A DNA stretch of 64,000 bases, from the NCBI GenBank assembly GCA_023410595.1, contig JAEYPO010000038.1, forward strand, positions 33,476 to 97,475, in the 5' to 3' direction. The notes beneath the pieces were generated by a model that saw nothing but the letters and a program-made list of their open reading frames with translations, searched no databases and had not been told where the DNA came from. This DNA is from Bacillota bacterium (GTDB lineage: Bacteria > Bacillota > Clostridia > Christensenellales > SZUA-584). Position numbers and translations under genes: made by a program. This document shows, one piece after another, positions 49,845-59,206 of the stretch (position 1 is its first letter; every line of letters starts with the position of its first letter).

Positions 49845-51686
49845 TTAATTCGTTATATCGCGTTTCCTGAACGTCAGTATTGATACTATGACGCATATTG
49901 CCGACAGTACCAGCAACATTATTATACCATATGTCACGCTCAAGGGTACACCCCTCTGAATGAGCTGCATGGCGTTCGACGGCTCCACGTACGTGTTGAA
50001 CTGCGTATATGACGTGCTGTACGGCATGAAGAACGCTGAGAGCTGCACATAGGGTATCGGCGTATAGGCTATCCATTCTATGACGCGGGTAGTCGTGAGC
50101 GTATCCATCAGCAGGTAGCAGCCAATAAAACATATGACCGGTATGGCTATCGAGACCGCTATGTTCTTGACAAGCATCGACAGCATGAACGCTACGCTGT
50201 ATGCGAATATCACAGATAATGAGCAGGCAAGAAGCTCGGGTATATAGACGCTGAAGAAGCCGACTCCGCCCGCGACGGAATAGTTCGGGAATGCAAAGTC
50301 GGAAAATCCGAAGCATATGCCGTTTGTAACGATGTTAAGTATCGAACCGACGAAGTATATGCCAAGCGAGAGCACGAGCGCCGCCGTAAACTTGGACATA
50401 AGTATCTTAGTGCGGGTCTTGGGGCGTATGAGCAGCAGCCTTATCGTTCCGAGCTGGAACTCGCTTCCCATTATCCAGCCGCCAATGAGCACCGCGAACA
50501 GCGCCACTATTATGGAGTAATCGAGGAACTTTACAGTCGCCGTACGCGCGCCGTCCGAAACGTATTTCATATCCGGCTTGTCGGCGTCAAGGCTGTTTTG
50601 CGCTACAAGCTCGATATTCTGATACTCCAGCTTCTGCGCGTTCATCTGCGACTGGTATCTGTGATACGTCTCGTACTGCTCTTTCAGATACTGGTAATCG
50701 GGTTTGTTGAAGTCCTCTTCGGAAACGATTTTAAAGTTAAGCAGGAACCCCTGCGCTTGCTGTAAATCGTTTATCGCCGAATTTTGCCACGTATCCGTAT
50801 TCGGTATTATGTTCTTCTCCAGCCTGTACTGCAGCAAGGGGATAGCGCTTTCCCTTATACGCTTTATGTCGTTGTTAAGCATTTCTATCTGCTGGCTTAA
50901 TGATTCTTCCTGCTCAGGATGCTCAATTATATCCTGTTCAAATATTGCGATCTGCTCCTCACTGTTTTTAATATATTCCTCCTGCTGCTGTATGCTTAGT
51001 TCGATATAAAGCGGGAAGTCGTCGTTGTCGATCATTTGATATATTCTGCCGAGCAGTTCGTCCGCCTTATCTATGGCGGCAAGCCTTTTCTCCGAAGATA
51101 TGTCTATATATTTCTTTTTTAAGTTTTCTTCCGTATCATAGTATGTGCCCAGCATCTGAGAAACCTCAAGCAGCGCGGCGGGGTCCTGGTCGCTATGCTC
51201 GTATAAGAACTTATCACTGAGCGACGTCATGCCGTTCCACTGGAATTCCATGCGGTAATCGTCGTATGCCGTAATCTTTACCGCAAAGTGCATATAGAAG
51301 TCTTCCTGTATATCCATGAACTGAAGCGCCAGGCCTGAGGATGCGCTGTTATTAAACGTCATTGAGCCTTCTTCTATCATCTGCCGCTGCTGCTGTATAT
51401 TCTGCAGCGCCCAATACGACGGGTTGTCAGAAGTTATTTCGACGCCGTCGACGATTATGGACTCCTGGCTGGGATAGGCTTCCTTATACGCATAGCCTGC
51501 AGCCATAGCGCTGCTCGAATAAATTATCGGCCCCCCCGGATATGCCTGATTGGACGGGGGAGGAGTGAGCACGGTTATCACCGGTATGGCAACAGAAGCG
51601 GCAAGCACGAGTATGCCTATAATAAGGAGAAATTTAGACCTTAATATATTTACAATTTCCAATTTTACCTGTCTTAAAAAACTCAT
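49845..51686 (-). CDS. ABC-2 type transporter permease with large extracytoplasmic domain
   Basis: 613 residues from the ATG at 51686 (AAAGGA eight bases upstream). The first membrane helix (about 16-40) is followed by an extracytoplasmic region of about 300 residues rich in coiled-coil (EEYIKNSEEQIAIFEQDIIE). Five or so membrane helices from about 395 on include WIMGSEFQLGTIRLLLIRPKTRTKIL, typical of ABC-2 permeases. It probably exports a peptide or lipid-linked compound, or transmits wall signals mechanically. Its ATPase is immediately upstream and the PASTA gene immediately downstream. Confidence 0.88.
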   Translation of the reverse strand: MSFLRQVKLEIVNILRSKFLLIIGILVLAASVAIPVITVLTPPPSNQAYPGGPIIYSSSAMAAGYAYKEAYPSQESIIVDGVEITSDNPSYWALQNIQQQRQMIEEGSMTFNNSASSGLALQFMDIQEDFYMHFAVKITAYDDYRMEFQWNGMTSLSDKFLYEHSDQDPAALLEVSQMLGTYYDTEENLKKKYIDISSEKRLAAIDKADELLGRIYQMIDNDDFPLYIELSIQQQEEYIKNSEEQIAIFEQDIIEHPEQEESLSQQIEMLNNDIKRIRESAIPLLQYRLEKNIIPNTDTWQNSAINDLQQAQGFLLNFKIVSEEDFNKPDYQYLKEQYETYHRYQSQMNAQKLEYQNIELVAQNSLDADKPDMKYVSDGARTATVKFLDYSIIVALFAVLIGGWIMGSEFQLGTIRLLLIRPKTRTKILMSKFTAALVLSLGIYFVGSILNIVTNGICFGFSDFAFPNYSVAGGVGFFSVYIPELLACSLSVIFAYSVAFMLSMLVKNIAVSIAIPVICFIGCYLLMDTLTTTRVIEWIAYTPIPYVQLSAFFMPYSTSYTQFNTYVEPSNAMQLIQRGVPLSVTYGIIMLLVLSAICVIVSILTFRKRDITN

Positions 51687-51718
51687 GGTTATAGTCCTTT
51701 CTGCTAATGCAAAGATCA

Positions 51719-52639
51719 TCAGCGGATCTGCGTCTTTGTGCCCGTAGTCATCGATATGAAGTCCTGCTCGAGCGTCCTTTGCGCCTGGTTGACCGCGAAT
51801 ATATCTATGTTCTTTTCTACGAGCGATTTTACAAGCCCGGGAACAAGCTCGCGCTTCATTATCACGGTAACATTGCCGTTTTCCCTGTCAACATTGGCGT
51901 CGAGGCCTTTGAAATATTCAAATGTTTTATCGCTGTCGCTTGTTATGAACGTATATTTATATATGCCTTCGATATTGTTCTCGATCTGGCTTATGGTTTT
52001 TTCGCCGATCATGACCCCGTTATCGATTATGTAAATCCTGTCGCACATGAGTTCCATTTCGGCCAGCAGATGGCTGGAAACGAATACCCCGACCGACGCG
52101 TTTTTGGCAAGGTATTTTAACAGGTCGCGAAGCTCCTTTATACCTATGGGGTCAAGGCCGTTAGTAGGTTCGTCCAGTACCAAAAGGCGCGGGGTATGAA
52201 GCAGCGCCTGAGCTATGCCTATCCTCTGGCGCATGCCCAGTGAATATGATTTTACTTTGTCATTTATGCGCTGCGACATCTTTACGAGCTCTACGACCTC
52301 ATCAACGCTCTCTCTTTTTGCGCGCTCGTACATTGACGCGTAGTACTGGAGGTTTTGCCTGCCGGTCATCCTCTTATAGAGATCCGGATTTTCAATGATA
52401 CCGCCAACGCACTGCATTGCGTTTTCAAAGTCGGTCACGACGTCGTGCCCGCAAATGGATATATTGCCTGCCGTTATGGTAAACAAACCCATTATCATCT
52501 TTATGGTCGTTGTCTTTCCCGCACCGTTCGGGCCAAGAAAACCGACGATCTCGCCTGGATTCACTGCAAGGGATATATTATCCAGTATCTTTTTCTTCTT
52601 TATGATCTTTGTAAGACCTTCGATTTTTAATAGTTCCAA
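51719..52639 (-). CDS. ABC transporter ATP-binding protein
   Basis: 306 residues starting at a TTG (52639) with GAAAGGA about six bases upstream; a GTG six codons earlier overlaps this site. Walker A is GPNGAGKTTT, signature YSLGMRQRIGIAQALL, Walker B LLVLDEPTNGLDP, and H-loop SSHLLAEME. The C-terminal extension of about 90 residues is typical of CcmA/BcrA-type exporters. It energises the ABC-2 permease encoded next. Confidence 0.94.
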   Translation of the reverse strand: MELLKIEGLTKIIKKKKILDNISLAVNPGEIVGFLGPNGAGKTTTIKMIMGLFTITAGNISICGHDVVTDFENAMQCVGGIIENPDLYKRMTGRQNLQYYASMYERAKRESVDEVVELVKMSQRINDKVKSYSLGMRQRIGIAQALLHTPRLLVLDEPTNGLDPIGIKELRDLLKYLAKNASVGVFVSSHLLAEMELMCDRIYIIDNGVMIGEKTISQIENNIEGIYKYTFITSDSDKTFEYFKGLDANVDRENGNVTVIMKRELVPGLVKSLVEKNIDIFAVNQAQRTLEQDFISMTTGTKTQIR

Positions 52640-52965
52640 TGTCGTATCCTTTCCCACAAAATGTGCAGCTTAATTGTATATGCCGATATTATAAACTCAT
52701 TAACTTTAGACGAGGCAGATATGATAAAAGTTCCCACACTTTATAAAATATATTATGTAATTTTATATTGATGTTATATATGCGTAATTGTTGCGAAATT
52801 AAAAAGACTGTTATACAATGGAAACAGCAAATACTAAAAATTCCATTCTGCAAATGCTCCATAACCTTTCATCCGCCAATAAGAAAACGATGTAAATTTA
52901 ACCTAACTTGATTAATTAAAGATGATTTATTGCAGATACGTATCATCGGGGGGTGTATATGGGAC
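52640..52965. other. AT-rich divergent intergenic region
   Basis: About 325 bases between the leftward ABC operon and the rightward hybrid kinase. Very AT-rich, with several TATAAT-like words on both strands but no -35/-10 pair I would defend. No coding sequence, repeat or hairpin of note. Confidence 0.6.
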
Positions 52966-55900
52966 ATGTACAATCCGGGAAAGTATAAAGAAGACAGAGA
53001 ACCGTTCTTAAAACGGCTTGAAACCGTTTTCGGCGCCGTACCGGCAACTATCGTACTGGTTGATGCGAACGGGCGCCCACTGTTCATAAACAGGCGGGGC
53101 ATCGAGCTTTTCGGCCTCAATGAAAGCGGGACTGAAGATATTCACACTGTTGACATAAAAACATTTATGCCGGACGACACACCCTTTGCGCCCGAAGATA
53201 TGCCGATAAGCCGCTCGCTGCGGAACGGTGAAATAGTGCACCATAGTGAAGTGCTAATAGAAAACATGCATGGCGTTCGTATTCCAGTGCTCTTTCTCTC
53301 TATTCCCATTCGCGATTCTGCGGGCGAAGTAACCTCTGCATTCATTGTAATGCAAAACATGACTGAGCGAAAACAAACAATAGAAAAGCTTAATTTTCAG
53401 AAGCACCTTCTCTCCAACGTGACGGACGCCATAGCCGCGTATGACAAAAGCAAGAAGATCATCTATTGGAATGAAGCGGCCCAAAAGATATACGGCTGGA
53501 GCGAGCAAGAAATACTCGGCAGGCCGGCTGAAGAGCTGTTCTGTATCAGTAAGACGGAATCCTTGCGGCATAAGGCAGTAAAGGATGCGCTGCTTAAGCG
53601 CAGCCGCTCGGGAGAGATATTCATTTACCAAAAAAGCGGCGGGTTGCTGCATACCGAAGCGCATATGAAGGTGTTTACCGACGAAGACGGCGTATTTAGC
53701 GGCGCGGTTGCCGTTTTCCGCGATATTACACGAAGGAAACGGTACGAAACAATGATCGGCAGGCAGAAGAATCTGCTGCAGATGATAAATGCAATATATG
53801 AAAAACCTTTCTATTGCGATACTCTGGAGGAACTGGCGCTTGCCGCACTTCAGATTGTCGAGTCGGCGACGAAGAGCGGTATAAGCATAGTCGGGGAGAT
53901 CGGTGACGACGGGCTGTTTCACGACGTTGCGGTCAGCCAAAGCGGAAGGGAAAGCTGCGGCCTGCATGACAAGTCGGGGCACAACAATGTCGGCGATAAT
54001 AAGATGCACGGTTTGTTTGAAGCCGTTATCCGCAGCGGGCAAACAATCTTATTAAACGACATACAGCCAGCAAGCAAAAAAAGATTTCCTGAAGGGCATC
54101 CGGTGATAACGTCGTTTTTAGGCGCGCCTTTTATACAGGACGCCAAAGTAACAGGCATCGTCGCCATAGCCAACCGTAAAGGCGGATACAGACAGGAAGA
54201 AGAAGAAATGCTTAAGGCGCTGACGCCGTCCGTTATGGAGGTGCTGCTTAGAAAACGCGCAGAGGAAGCATTAAAGAAGAGCGACGAGCGATTGGAGTTT
54301 CTCTTAAAGCTGAGCGATTCAATAAGGCCGCTTACCGACCCTGCCGCTATAGAAAGCACCGCTTCCGGGCTGATCGCAAAGCATTTAAAGGTCAAAGCAA
54401 GATTTATAAAGTACAATGAACTTGAAAAACTCAGTGAAATAGGTTTTTTGGGCAGGCAAAACGGCGAGCCTTCACCCGAAGAGAACATAGATAATATTTA
54501 CCCGACGGTCGTCGAAATATTGAGCTCGGGAAAGCCGCTGATAGTGCGGGACTTTCATAATACCGGACTGCTCCCCGCCGGGGAATGTAAAAGAGCGATC
54601 GAGCATGGAGTTGTTTCAATTATCTCGTTTCCTTTGTTTGAAAAGGGGAACTTTGCCGCCTGCCTTTCCGTCAGCGCTCCTGCGCCTCGCGACTGGACGG
54701 CGCTGGAAGTTTTGCTGGTAAAGGAGACTGCCGAGCGCACATGGACGGCGGTACAGCGCGCGCGTGCCGAAGAGAGGCTGAGAAAACAGGAGGAGCAGCT
54801 GCGGGCATTGGTTACGGCAAGTTCTGCAGTGCTTTTCCGTATGAGCCCGGACTGCAGCGCCATGATTCAGCTTCAAGGACAGGAATTTTACGGAAGCCTG
54901 GAAAAGCCGGACAGGACATGGCTCGAAGAGTATATACTGCCGGAAGACAGGCCGCAGATAATAGAGATAATAGAGGATGCGAGGCGCAACAAGAGTATTA
55001 TTGAACTGGAGCATAGAATCAATGCCTCAAGCGGCGATATCGGCTGGGCGTACACAAAAGCGGTGCCTCTGCTGGATAAAGCGGGCAATATCATCGAGTG
55101 GCTCGGGTCTACAGCCAATGTGACGGGCAGGAAAAAAGTATACGAGCAGCTTCAAAAGAATAAAATACGCAACGAGCTATTGGCAAGCATCACGTCCCGT
55201 CTGCTGCTCAGCGAAAATCCCCGCCAAATTATATACGATCTTTGTACTGCGGCAATGCAGCATATAGATTGCGACGTGTTCTTCAATTATTTCGTGGATA
55301 AAGAAAAAGGATGCCTGCACCTCAACGCCGTAAAAGGCATACCCGAAGAAGACGCCGGCAAATTTGAGTGGCTTGATTTTGGAGTCGCGGTATGCGGATG
55401 CGTGGCGCAGGAGGGAGAACGCATAGTAGCTGAATGCATCACTGAAAAACCTGACAAAAGGACGGTGAAAATAGCGCAGATGGGTATAACGGCGTACGCA
55501 TGCCATCCGCTTAAAACGGATAATTCTGTAATAGGCACACTTGCGTTTGGAAGCAGGCTGAAAAAGACATTTACGGATTATGATCTTGCTTTTATGAGCA
55601 CCATTGCGGATTATATAGCGATAGCTATGGGCCGCCTGTTTACCAACGACAGGCTGAAAAAAAGTGAAAGGCATGCTTATGAACTCGTGGAACAACTCAA
55701 AGAGGAAGATAGAAACAAGAATGAATTTTTAAGCGTGCTGTCTCACGAGCTGCGCAACCCGCTTGCCACAATAATAGCCGGTATATCGTTTCTTGACGCG
55801 ACAAAGGACAAGAAGCAGGAAAAACAGGCTAGGGAAATAATTAAGAGGCAATCGGCCCAGCTTTGCAGGCTTGTGGACGATCTGCTCGATATAACGCGTA

Positions 55901-56796
55901 TAACCCAGAACAAGATAAGGCTGAAGAAGAGCCGCATAGATTTGAACAGGCTGGCTGAGTTGGCGGCCGAGGATATGCGGGTGCAATTTGAGCGCAAAGG
56001 TATACAGCTCGAAACGGATAATCCGCCTGAACATTTTTATCTGGAAGCAGACCCGGCGCGCATTTCGCAGATGATAGGCAATCTCCTTCATAACGCGATG
56101 AAATTCACGGAAAGCGGCGGGCGCGTAAAAATAAAGGTATATAAAGACAAAAAATATGCTGTAATAAGCGTGAAGGACAGCGGTATAGGCATAAATAAGG
56201 AGATGCTTAACAGAATATTTCTGCCTTTTGTTCAGGCGGACGAATCGCTTGAGCGGAGCGGGGGCGGCCTGGGGATGGGGCTTGGTATAGCAAAAGGCAT
56301 ATGCGAGCTTCACGGCGGCACGATAAGCGCCAAAAGCGACGGATTGGGAAAGGGTTCGACGTTTGAGATACGTCTGCCCGCAACAGCGCAGGGGAAGCAA
56401 AAAGAGGACGCAGTTCCCAAAAACAAGACGAGCCGTCACCTGCGAGTTTTGCTTATTGAAGACAACAGAGATTTTGCGGAGCTTCTTGGTTCGATGTTCA
56501 GGCAGATAGGTCATGAAACGGACATCGCTTATAATGGCCCGGAGGGAGTCGGTAAGGCAAAAGCAATACGCCCCGACATAATATTCTGTGATATCGGCCT
56601 GCCCGATATGAGCGGATACGAGGTCGCGCGGCTTATAAAGGAAGATGCCAAGACCAGCGGGATATATCTCGTCGCACTTACAGGATACGCAGGGCAGCAG
56701 GATATCGAACTTGCCGCAAGTTCAGGGTTTGACAAGCATATAGCCAAGCCTGTCAGTATTGAAACAATTCAGAAGGTGCTGGGCCAATTCTGTTGA
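52966..56796 (+). CDS. Hybrid sensor histidine kinase with multiple PAS and GAF domains and a receiver
   Basis: 1277 residues, no membrane segment. Approximate order: PAS (15-135), PAS (140-265), GAF (270-430), GAF (445-605), PAS (606-725), GAF (735-900), HisKA with His927 in VLSHELRNPLA, HATPase (about 1010-1140; NLLHNAMKFTESG, DSGIGINKEM, GLGMGLGIAKGI) and REC (about 1155-1275) with Asp1209 in IIFCDIGLPDMSG. It is a cytoplasmic sensor of several inputs. The receiver would relay to an HPt protein that is not encoded nearby. The ATG at 52966 is used; an upstream in-frame TTG at 52930 is possible. It is followed by another two-component pair on the same strand. Confidence 0.93.
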   Translation: MYNPGKYKEDREPFLKRLETVFGAVPATIVLVDANGRPLFINRRGIELFGLNESGTEDIHTVDIKTFMPDDTPFAPEDMPISRSLRNGEIVHHSEVLIENMHGVRIPVLFLSIPIRDSAGEVTSAFIVMQNMTERKQTIEKLNFQKHLLSNVTDAIAAYDKSKKIIYWNEAAQKIYGWSEQEILGRPAEELFCISKTESLRHKAVKDALLKRSRSGEIFIYQKSGGLLHTEAHMKVFTDEDGVFSGAVAVFRDITRRKRYETMIGRQKNLLQMINAIYEKPFYCDTLEELALAALQIVESATKSGISIVGEIGDDGLFHDVAVSQSGRESCGLHDKSGHNNVGDNKMHGLFEAVIRSGQTILLNDIQPASKKRFPEGHPVITSFLGAPFIQDAKVTGIVAIANRKGGYRQEEEEMLKALTPSVMEVLLRKRAEEALKKSDERLEFLLKLSDSIRPLTDPAAIESTASGLIAKHLKVKARFIKYNELEKLSEIGFLGRQNGEPSPEENIDNIYPTVVEILSSGKPLIVRDFHNTGLLPAGECKRAIEHGVVSIISFPLFEKGNFAACLSVSAPAPRDWTALEVLLVKETAERTWTAVQRARAEERLRKQEEQLRALVTASSAVLFRMSPDCSAMIQLQGQEFYGSLEKPDRTWLEEYILPEDRPQIIEIIEDARRNKSIIELEHRINASSGDIGWAYTKAVPLLDKAGNIIEWLGSTANVTGRKKVYEQLQKNKIRNELLASITSRLLLSENPRQIIYDLCTAAMQHIDCDVFFNYFVDKEKGCLHLNAVKGIPEEDAGKFEWLDFGVAVCGCVAQEGERIVAECITEKPDKRTVKIAQMGITAYACHPLKTDNSVIGTLAFGSRLKKTFTDYDLAFMSTIADYIAIAMGRLFTNDRLKKSERHAYELVEQLKEEDRNKNEFLSVLSHELRNPLATIIAGISFLDATKDKKQEKQAREIIKRQSAQLCRLVDDLLDITRITQNKIRLKKSRIDLNRLAELAAEDMRVQFERKGIQLETDNPPEHFYLEADPARISQMIGNLLHNAMKFTESGGRVKIKVYKDKKYAVISVKDSGIGINKEMLNRIFLPFVQADESLERSGGGLGMGLGIAKGICELHGGTISAKSDGLGKGSTFEIRLPATAQGKQKEDAVPKNKTSRHLRVLLIEDNRDFAELLGSMFRQIGHETDIAYNGPEGVGKAKAIRPDIIFCDIGLPDMSGYEVARLIKEDAKTSGIYLVALTGYAGQQDIELAASSGFDKHIAKPVSIETIQKVLGQFC

Positions 56797-56857
56797 AACC
56801 GGAACGATAATATATTAAACTGTTCATGACCGAAATTTTTCTGTTTGCTGGGGACAT

Positions 56858-58246
56858 ATGGATATCAGACCTTTTATTCCTATAATCGCGCCCGCAACTA
56901 TAATACAAGTCTGCATACAGGCTTATTATATTTCGCATTGCTGGAAGAACGACGCGCTTACCCAAAGGCGCAAAGCGCTGTATACCGTGCTTATCGCGCT
57001 GTTCAACCTTCCCGCGGCCGCGGCTTATATGTTCACCCATGGGAGGAAGCAGGCCGGATATAAGAGCCCCGATATAAGCGATATGCATGCGGACAGCGGC
57101 ATAGAGCAGGGCATATTCGTGCTTTTCGTGATAGCGTACGAAGTGCTTGCATTAAATATATCAATAAACGGCCAAAGCGAACACTCCCGGCTTATAATCT
57201 CCCTTCTTGCCGCTGCGTTTGTGATAGTAATATTGAACGGGCTGTTTGTAAAGCCAAGGCATAAGCTGCTGTATTTTGCGATGCCGGCGTTGCAGCTTTT
57301 GCTTACGCTCGCGGTCAACTACCTTGATTTTACGGCAAGCTCGCAGTTTATCGTTCTTGTAACGGTTGCGAGCGTTATCAACTCGCTTTCGCTGAAGGAG
57401 TCGAAGTTTTATGCGTCGGCGGCGTTTGTGCTGTATGTCGTATCAAATATAATAAAGCTGACAGCCATGGGCGTAAGGCCGGACGACAACATGTTTTTCG
57501 GCAGTATATATGTCAATTCGATAATATTCATACTGGTGTTTGTCGCGTTTTATACTATGAAAAAGCAGTTTCTGCTTAACAGGCTGCTTCAGCAGGCGCT
57601 CGCCGAGAACGAAGAGAAGTCGCTGAAGCTTGAAGAGATGGGCGCGGTTGCCGAGCGCAACAGGATAGCGGCCGAGATACACGATAACGTGGGACACAAA
57701 CTTACCGCGGCCATGATATCCGTGGAGGCGGGGGAGAAGCTGCTGGAAAGCGACAGACATGAAGCCAAAAAAAAGCTCGCGCTTGCGAGGCAGCAGATAA
57801 AGGATGGGCTGCAGAGCATACGGCTTTCCGTGAAGGCGATAAAGCAGGGGGAGGAAAAGGATTTTTGTCAGAACGTGAAGGAACTTTTAGCACAGATACA
57901 AAGCGATACGTCTCTAAGGATTGCTTTGGTCTGTGAAAGCGATATTGACTTGCTGCCCATACAGCAAAACGTGCTGCTGCGGGCTGTAGTCGAGTGCGCC
58001 ACCAACAGCATAAAGCACGGCAGAAGCGCGCAGGCCGACATACTAATACAGCAGCGCGGCGGTACTGTAAGCATGACTTTCAGCGACAACGGCGCGGGGG
58101 AGGAAAATGCCGTGTTCGGATTCGGGCTCAACAGCATGCTCGAACGGGTGAGGAGCATTGGCGGAACGCTGCACACCGAAAGTAAGCAAGGCGAGGGTTT
58201 CACAGTCGCCATCTCCATTCCGGCGGGAAAGGCGGACAAAGCATGA
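56858..58246 (+). CDS. NarL/DegS-type sensor histidine kinase
   Basis: 462 residues. The N-terminal membrane domain has about seven helices. Its first part (FIPIIAPATIIQVCIQAYYI...YMFTHGRKQ) resembles a PLDc_N segment like the small protein encoded at 58997. HisKA_3 has His275 in NRIAAEIHDNVGHKLTAAM. The HATPase shows VECATNSIKHGRS and the G-box region NAVFGFGLNSMLERV. It phosphorylates the response regulator encoded next, overlapping by four bases (ATGA). GGGG lies five bases before the ATG. Confidence 0.93.
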   Translation: MDIRPFIPIIAPATIIQVCIQAYYISHCWKNDALTQRRKALYTVLIALFNLPAAAAYMFTHGRKQAGYKSPDISDMHADSGIEQGIFVLFVIAYEVLALNISINGQSEHSRLIISLLAAAFVIVILNGLFVKPRHKLLYFAMPALQLLLTLAVNYLDFTASSQFIVLVTVASVINSLSLKESKFYASAAFVLYVVSNIIKLTAMGVRPDDNMFFGSIYVNSIIFILVFVAFYTMKKQFLLNRLLQQALAENEEKSLKLEEMGAVAERNRIAAEIHDNVGHKLTAAMISVEAGEKLLESDRHEAKKKLALARQQIKDGLQSIRLSVKAIKQGEEKDFCQNVKELLAQIQSDTSLRIALVCESDIDLLPIQQNVLLRAVVECATNSIKHGRSAQADILIQQRGGTVSMTFSDNGAGEENAVFGFGLNSMLERVRSIGGTLHTESKQGEGFTVAISIPAGKADKA

Positions 58247-58851
58247 TAAGAGTACTTATAGCCGACGACCAGAAGATACTGCGCGAAGGTCTGCGTGCGC
58301 TGCTCGGTTTGAAAGAAGATATAAGCGTCGTGGGTGAGGCCGGCGACGGCCGGGAGGCTTGCGAGCTTGCGCGGCAGACGAAGCCCGACGTCGTTCTGAT
58401 GGATATCAGGATGCCGAATATGGACGGAGTGGAGGCTGCAAAGGTCATTAAAAGCGAGCTTCCCAAAACGGCAGTGATAATGCTGACGACTTTTGACGAC
58501 GACGAATATGTCATAAAAGCTATGACGTACGGCGCTTCTGGTTATCTTCTCAAAGATATTGACAGCGACAAGCTAATAGAGGCCGTGCGCGACGGCATCA
58601 TACTTCCCGGCAGAATAGCCGCCAAGATAACGTCACACCTTTCAGGCTCCGGGAGCGCATCATATGATTTCTCCGAGAGGGAGATGGAGATAATCCGCCT
58701 GCTGACAGCGGGAAAGAGCAACGCCGAGATAGCAAAAACGCTGTATCTTTCGACAGGCACCGTTAAAAATTACGTCAGCCAGATATATTTAAAGCTCGAC
58801 GTCAAAGACCGCGCCAACGCGGTCATCGCTCTGAAAAACGCGGGATACTGA
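58243..58851 (+). CDS. NarL/LuxR-family response regulator
   Basis: 202 residues: a REC domain with acidic pocket ADD (8-9), phosphoacceptor Asp54 in VVLMDIRMPNMDG, conserved Thr in MLTTFDDDEYV and Lys in YLLKDID. A LuxR helix-turn-helix (FSEREMEIIRLLTAGKSNAEIAKTLYLSTGTVKNYVSQIYLKL) follows. It is co-translated with its kinase and followed by a terminator. The downstream PLDc_N/ABC operon has dyad sites in its promoter region, so it is the likely target. Confidence 0.95.
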   Translation: MIRVLIADDQKILREGLRALLGLKEDISVVGEAGDGREACELARQTKPDVVLMDIRMPNMDGVEAAKVIKSELPKTAVIMLTTFDDDEYVIKAMTYGASGYLLKDIDSDKLIEAVRDGIILPGRIAAKITSHLSGSGSASYDFSEREMEIIRLLTAGKSNAEIAKTLYLSTGTVKNYVSQIYLKLDVKDRANAVIALKNAGY

Positions 58852-58870
58852 TAATTATACATTTTAGCAT

Positions 58871-58893
58871 AGCTGTACTCGCGCAGCTTTTTT
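58871..58893 (+). terminator. Intrinsic terminator after the two-component pair
   Basis: AGCTG and CAGCT pair around an eight-base loop, followed by six T residues. Confidence 0.85.
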
Positions 58894-58910
58894 ATTTCAA
58901 GCGTCAAAAA

Positions 58911-58939
58911 GAATATTACCCGAAATATTACCGCGGTAA
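58911..58939. promoter_or_regulatory. Candidate response-regulator binding site
   Basis: A perfect palindrome TTACCGCGGTAA (58928-58939) is preceded by an extra ATATTACC direct half-site about 12-13 bases upstream. It lies 60-90 bases before the PLDc_N gene, with a weak -10 (TAAAAT) downstream at about 58965. Position suggests activation or repression by the NarL-type regulator encoded just upstream; this is inference. Confidence 0.5.
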
Positions 58940-58996
58940 CTTATCATATGACTCCTCAAACAGATAAAATCAGACTGTAAAGAGGAGGTTTTTAGT

Positions 58997-59206
58997 ATGA
59001 ACGGATTTGAATTTTCCACCGACTTATTGCTGATGATGCTGCCAGTAATAGCGTTACAGCTCGGGCTGTTTGTGTACAGCGTGATAAAGATATTTACTGA
59101 AGGCGTGCGCAATCTAAATAGGTGGGGCTGGTTCTTTATCTGCCTGTTTGTTAACCTGCTGGGCCCGATAATATTCCTGATAGCCGGAAGAAAGAAGGAA
59201 GCGTAG
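58997..59206 (+). CDS. Small PLDc_N-domain membrane protein (YxlE-like)
   Basis: 69 residues with two membrane helices: LLMMLPVIALQLGLFVYSVIKI and the characteristic GWFFICLFVNLLGPIIFLIAGRKKE. The NLLGP...GRK ending is the PLDc_N signature. Such proteins precede ABC exporter genes in several Firmicutes operons, including, as I recall, the sigma-Y operon of Bacillus (yxlE before yxlFG). The strong AGAGGAGG site lies nine bases before the ATG. The stop is immediately followed by the ATG of the ATPase gene. Confidence 0.88.
   Translation: MNGFEFSTDLLLMMLPVIALQLGLFVYSVIKIFTEGVRNLNRWGWFFICLFVNLLGPIIFLIAGRKKEA

Noticed and set aside
52959..52988. ATG at 52959 with good spacing before the hybrid kinase
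   Set aside because: It is out of frame and meets a stop after nine codons.
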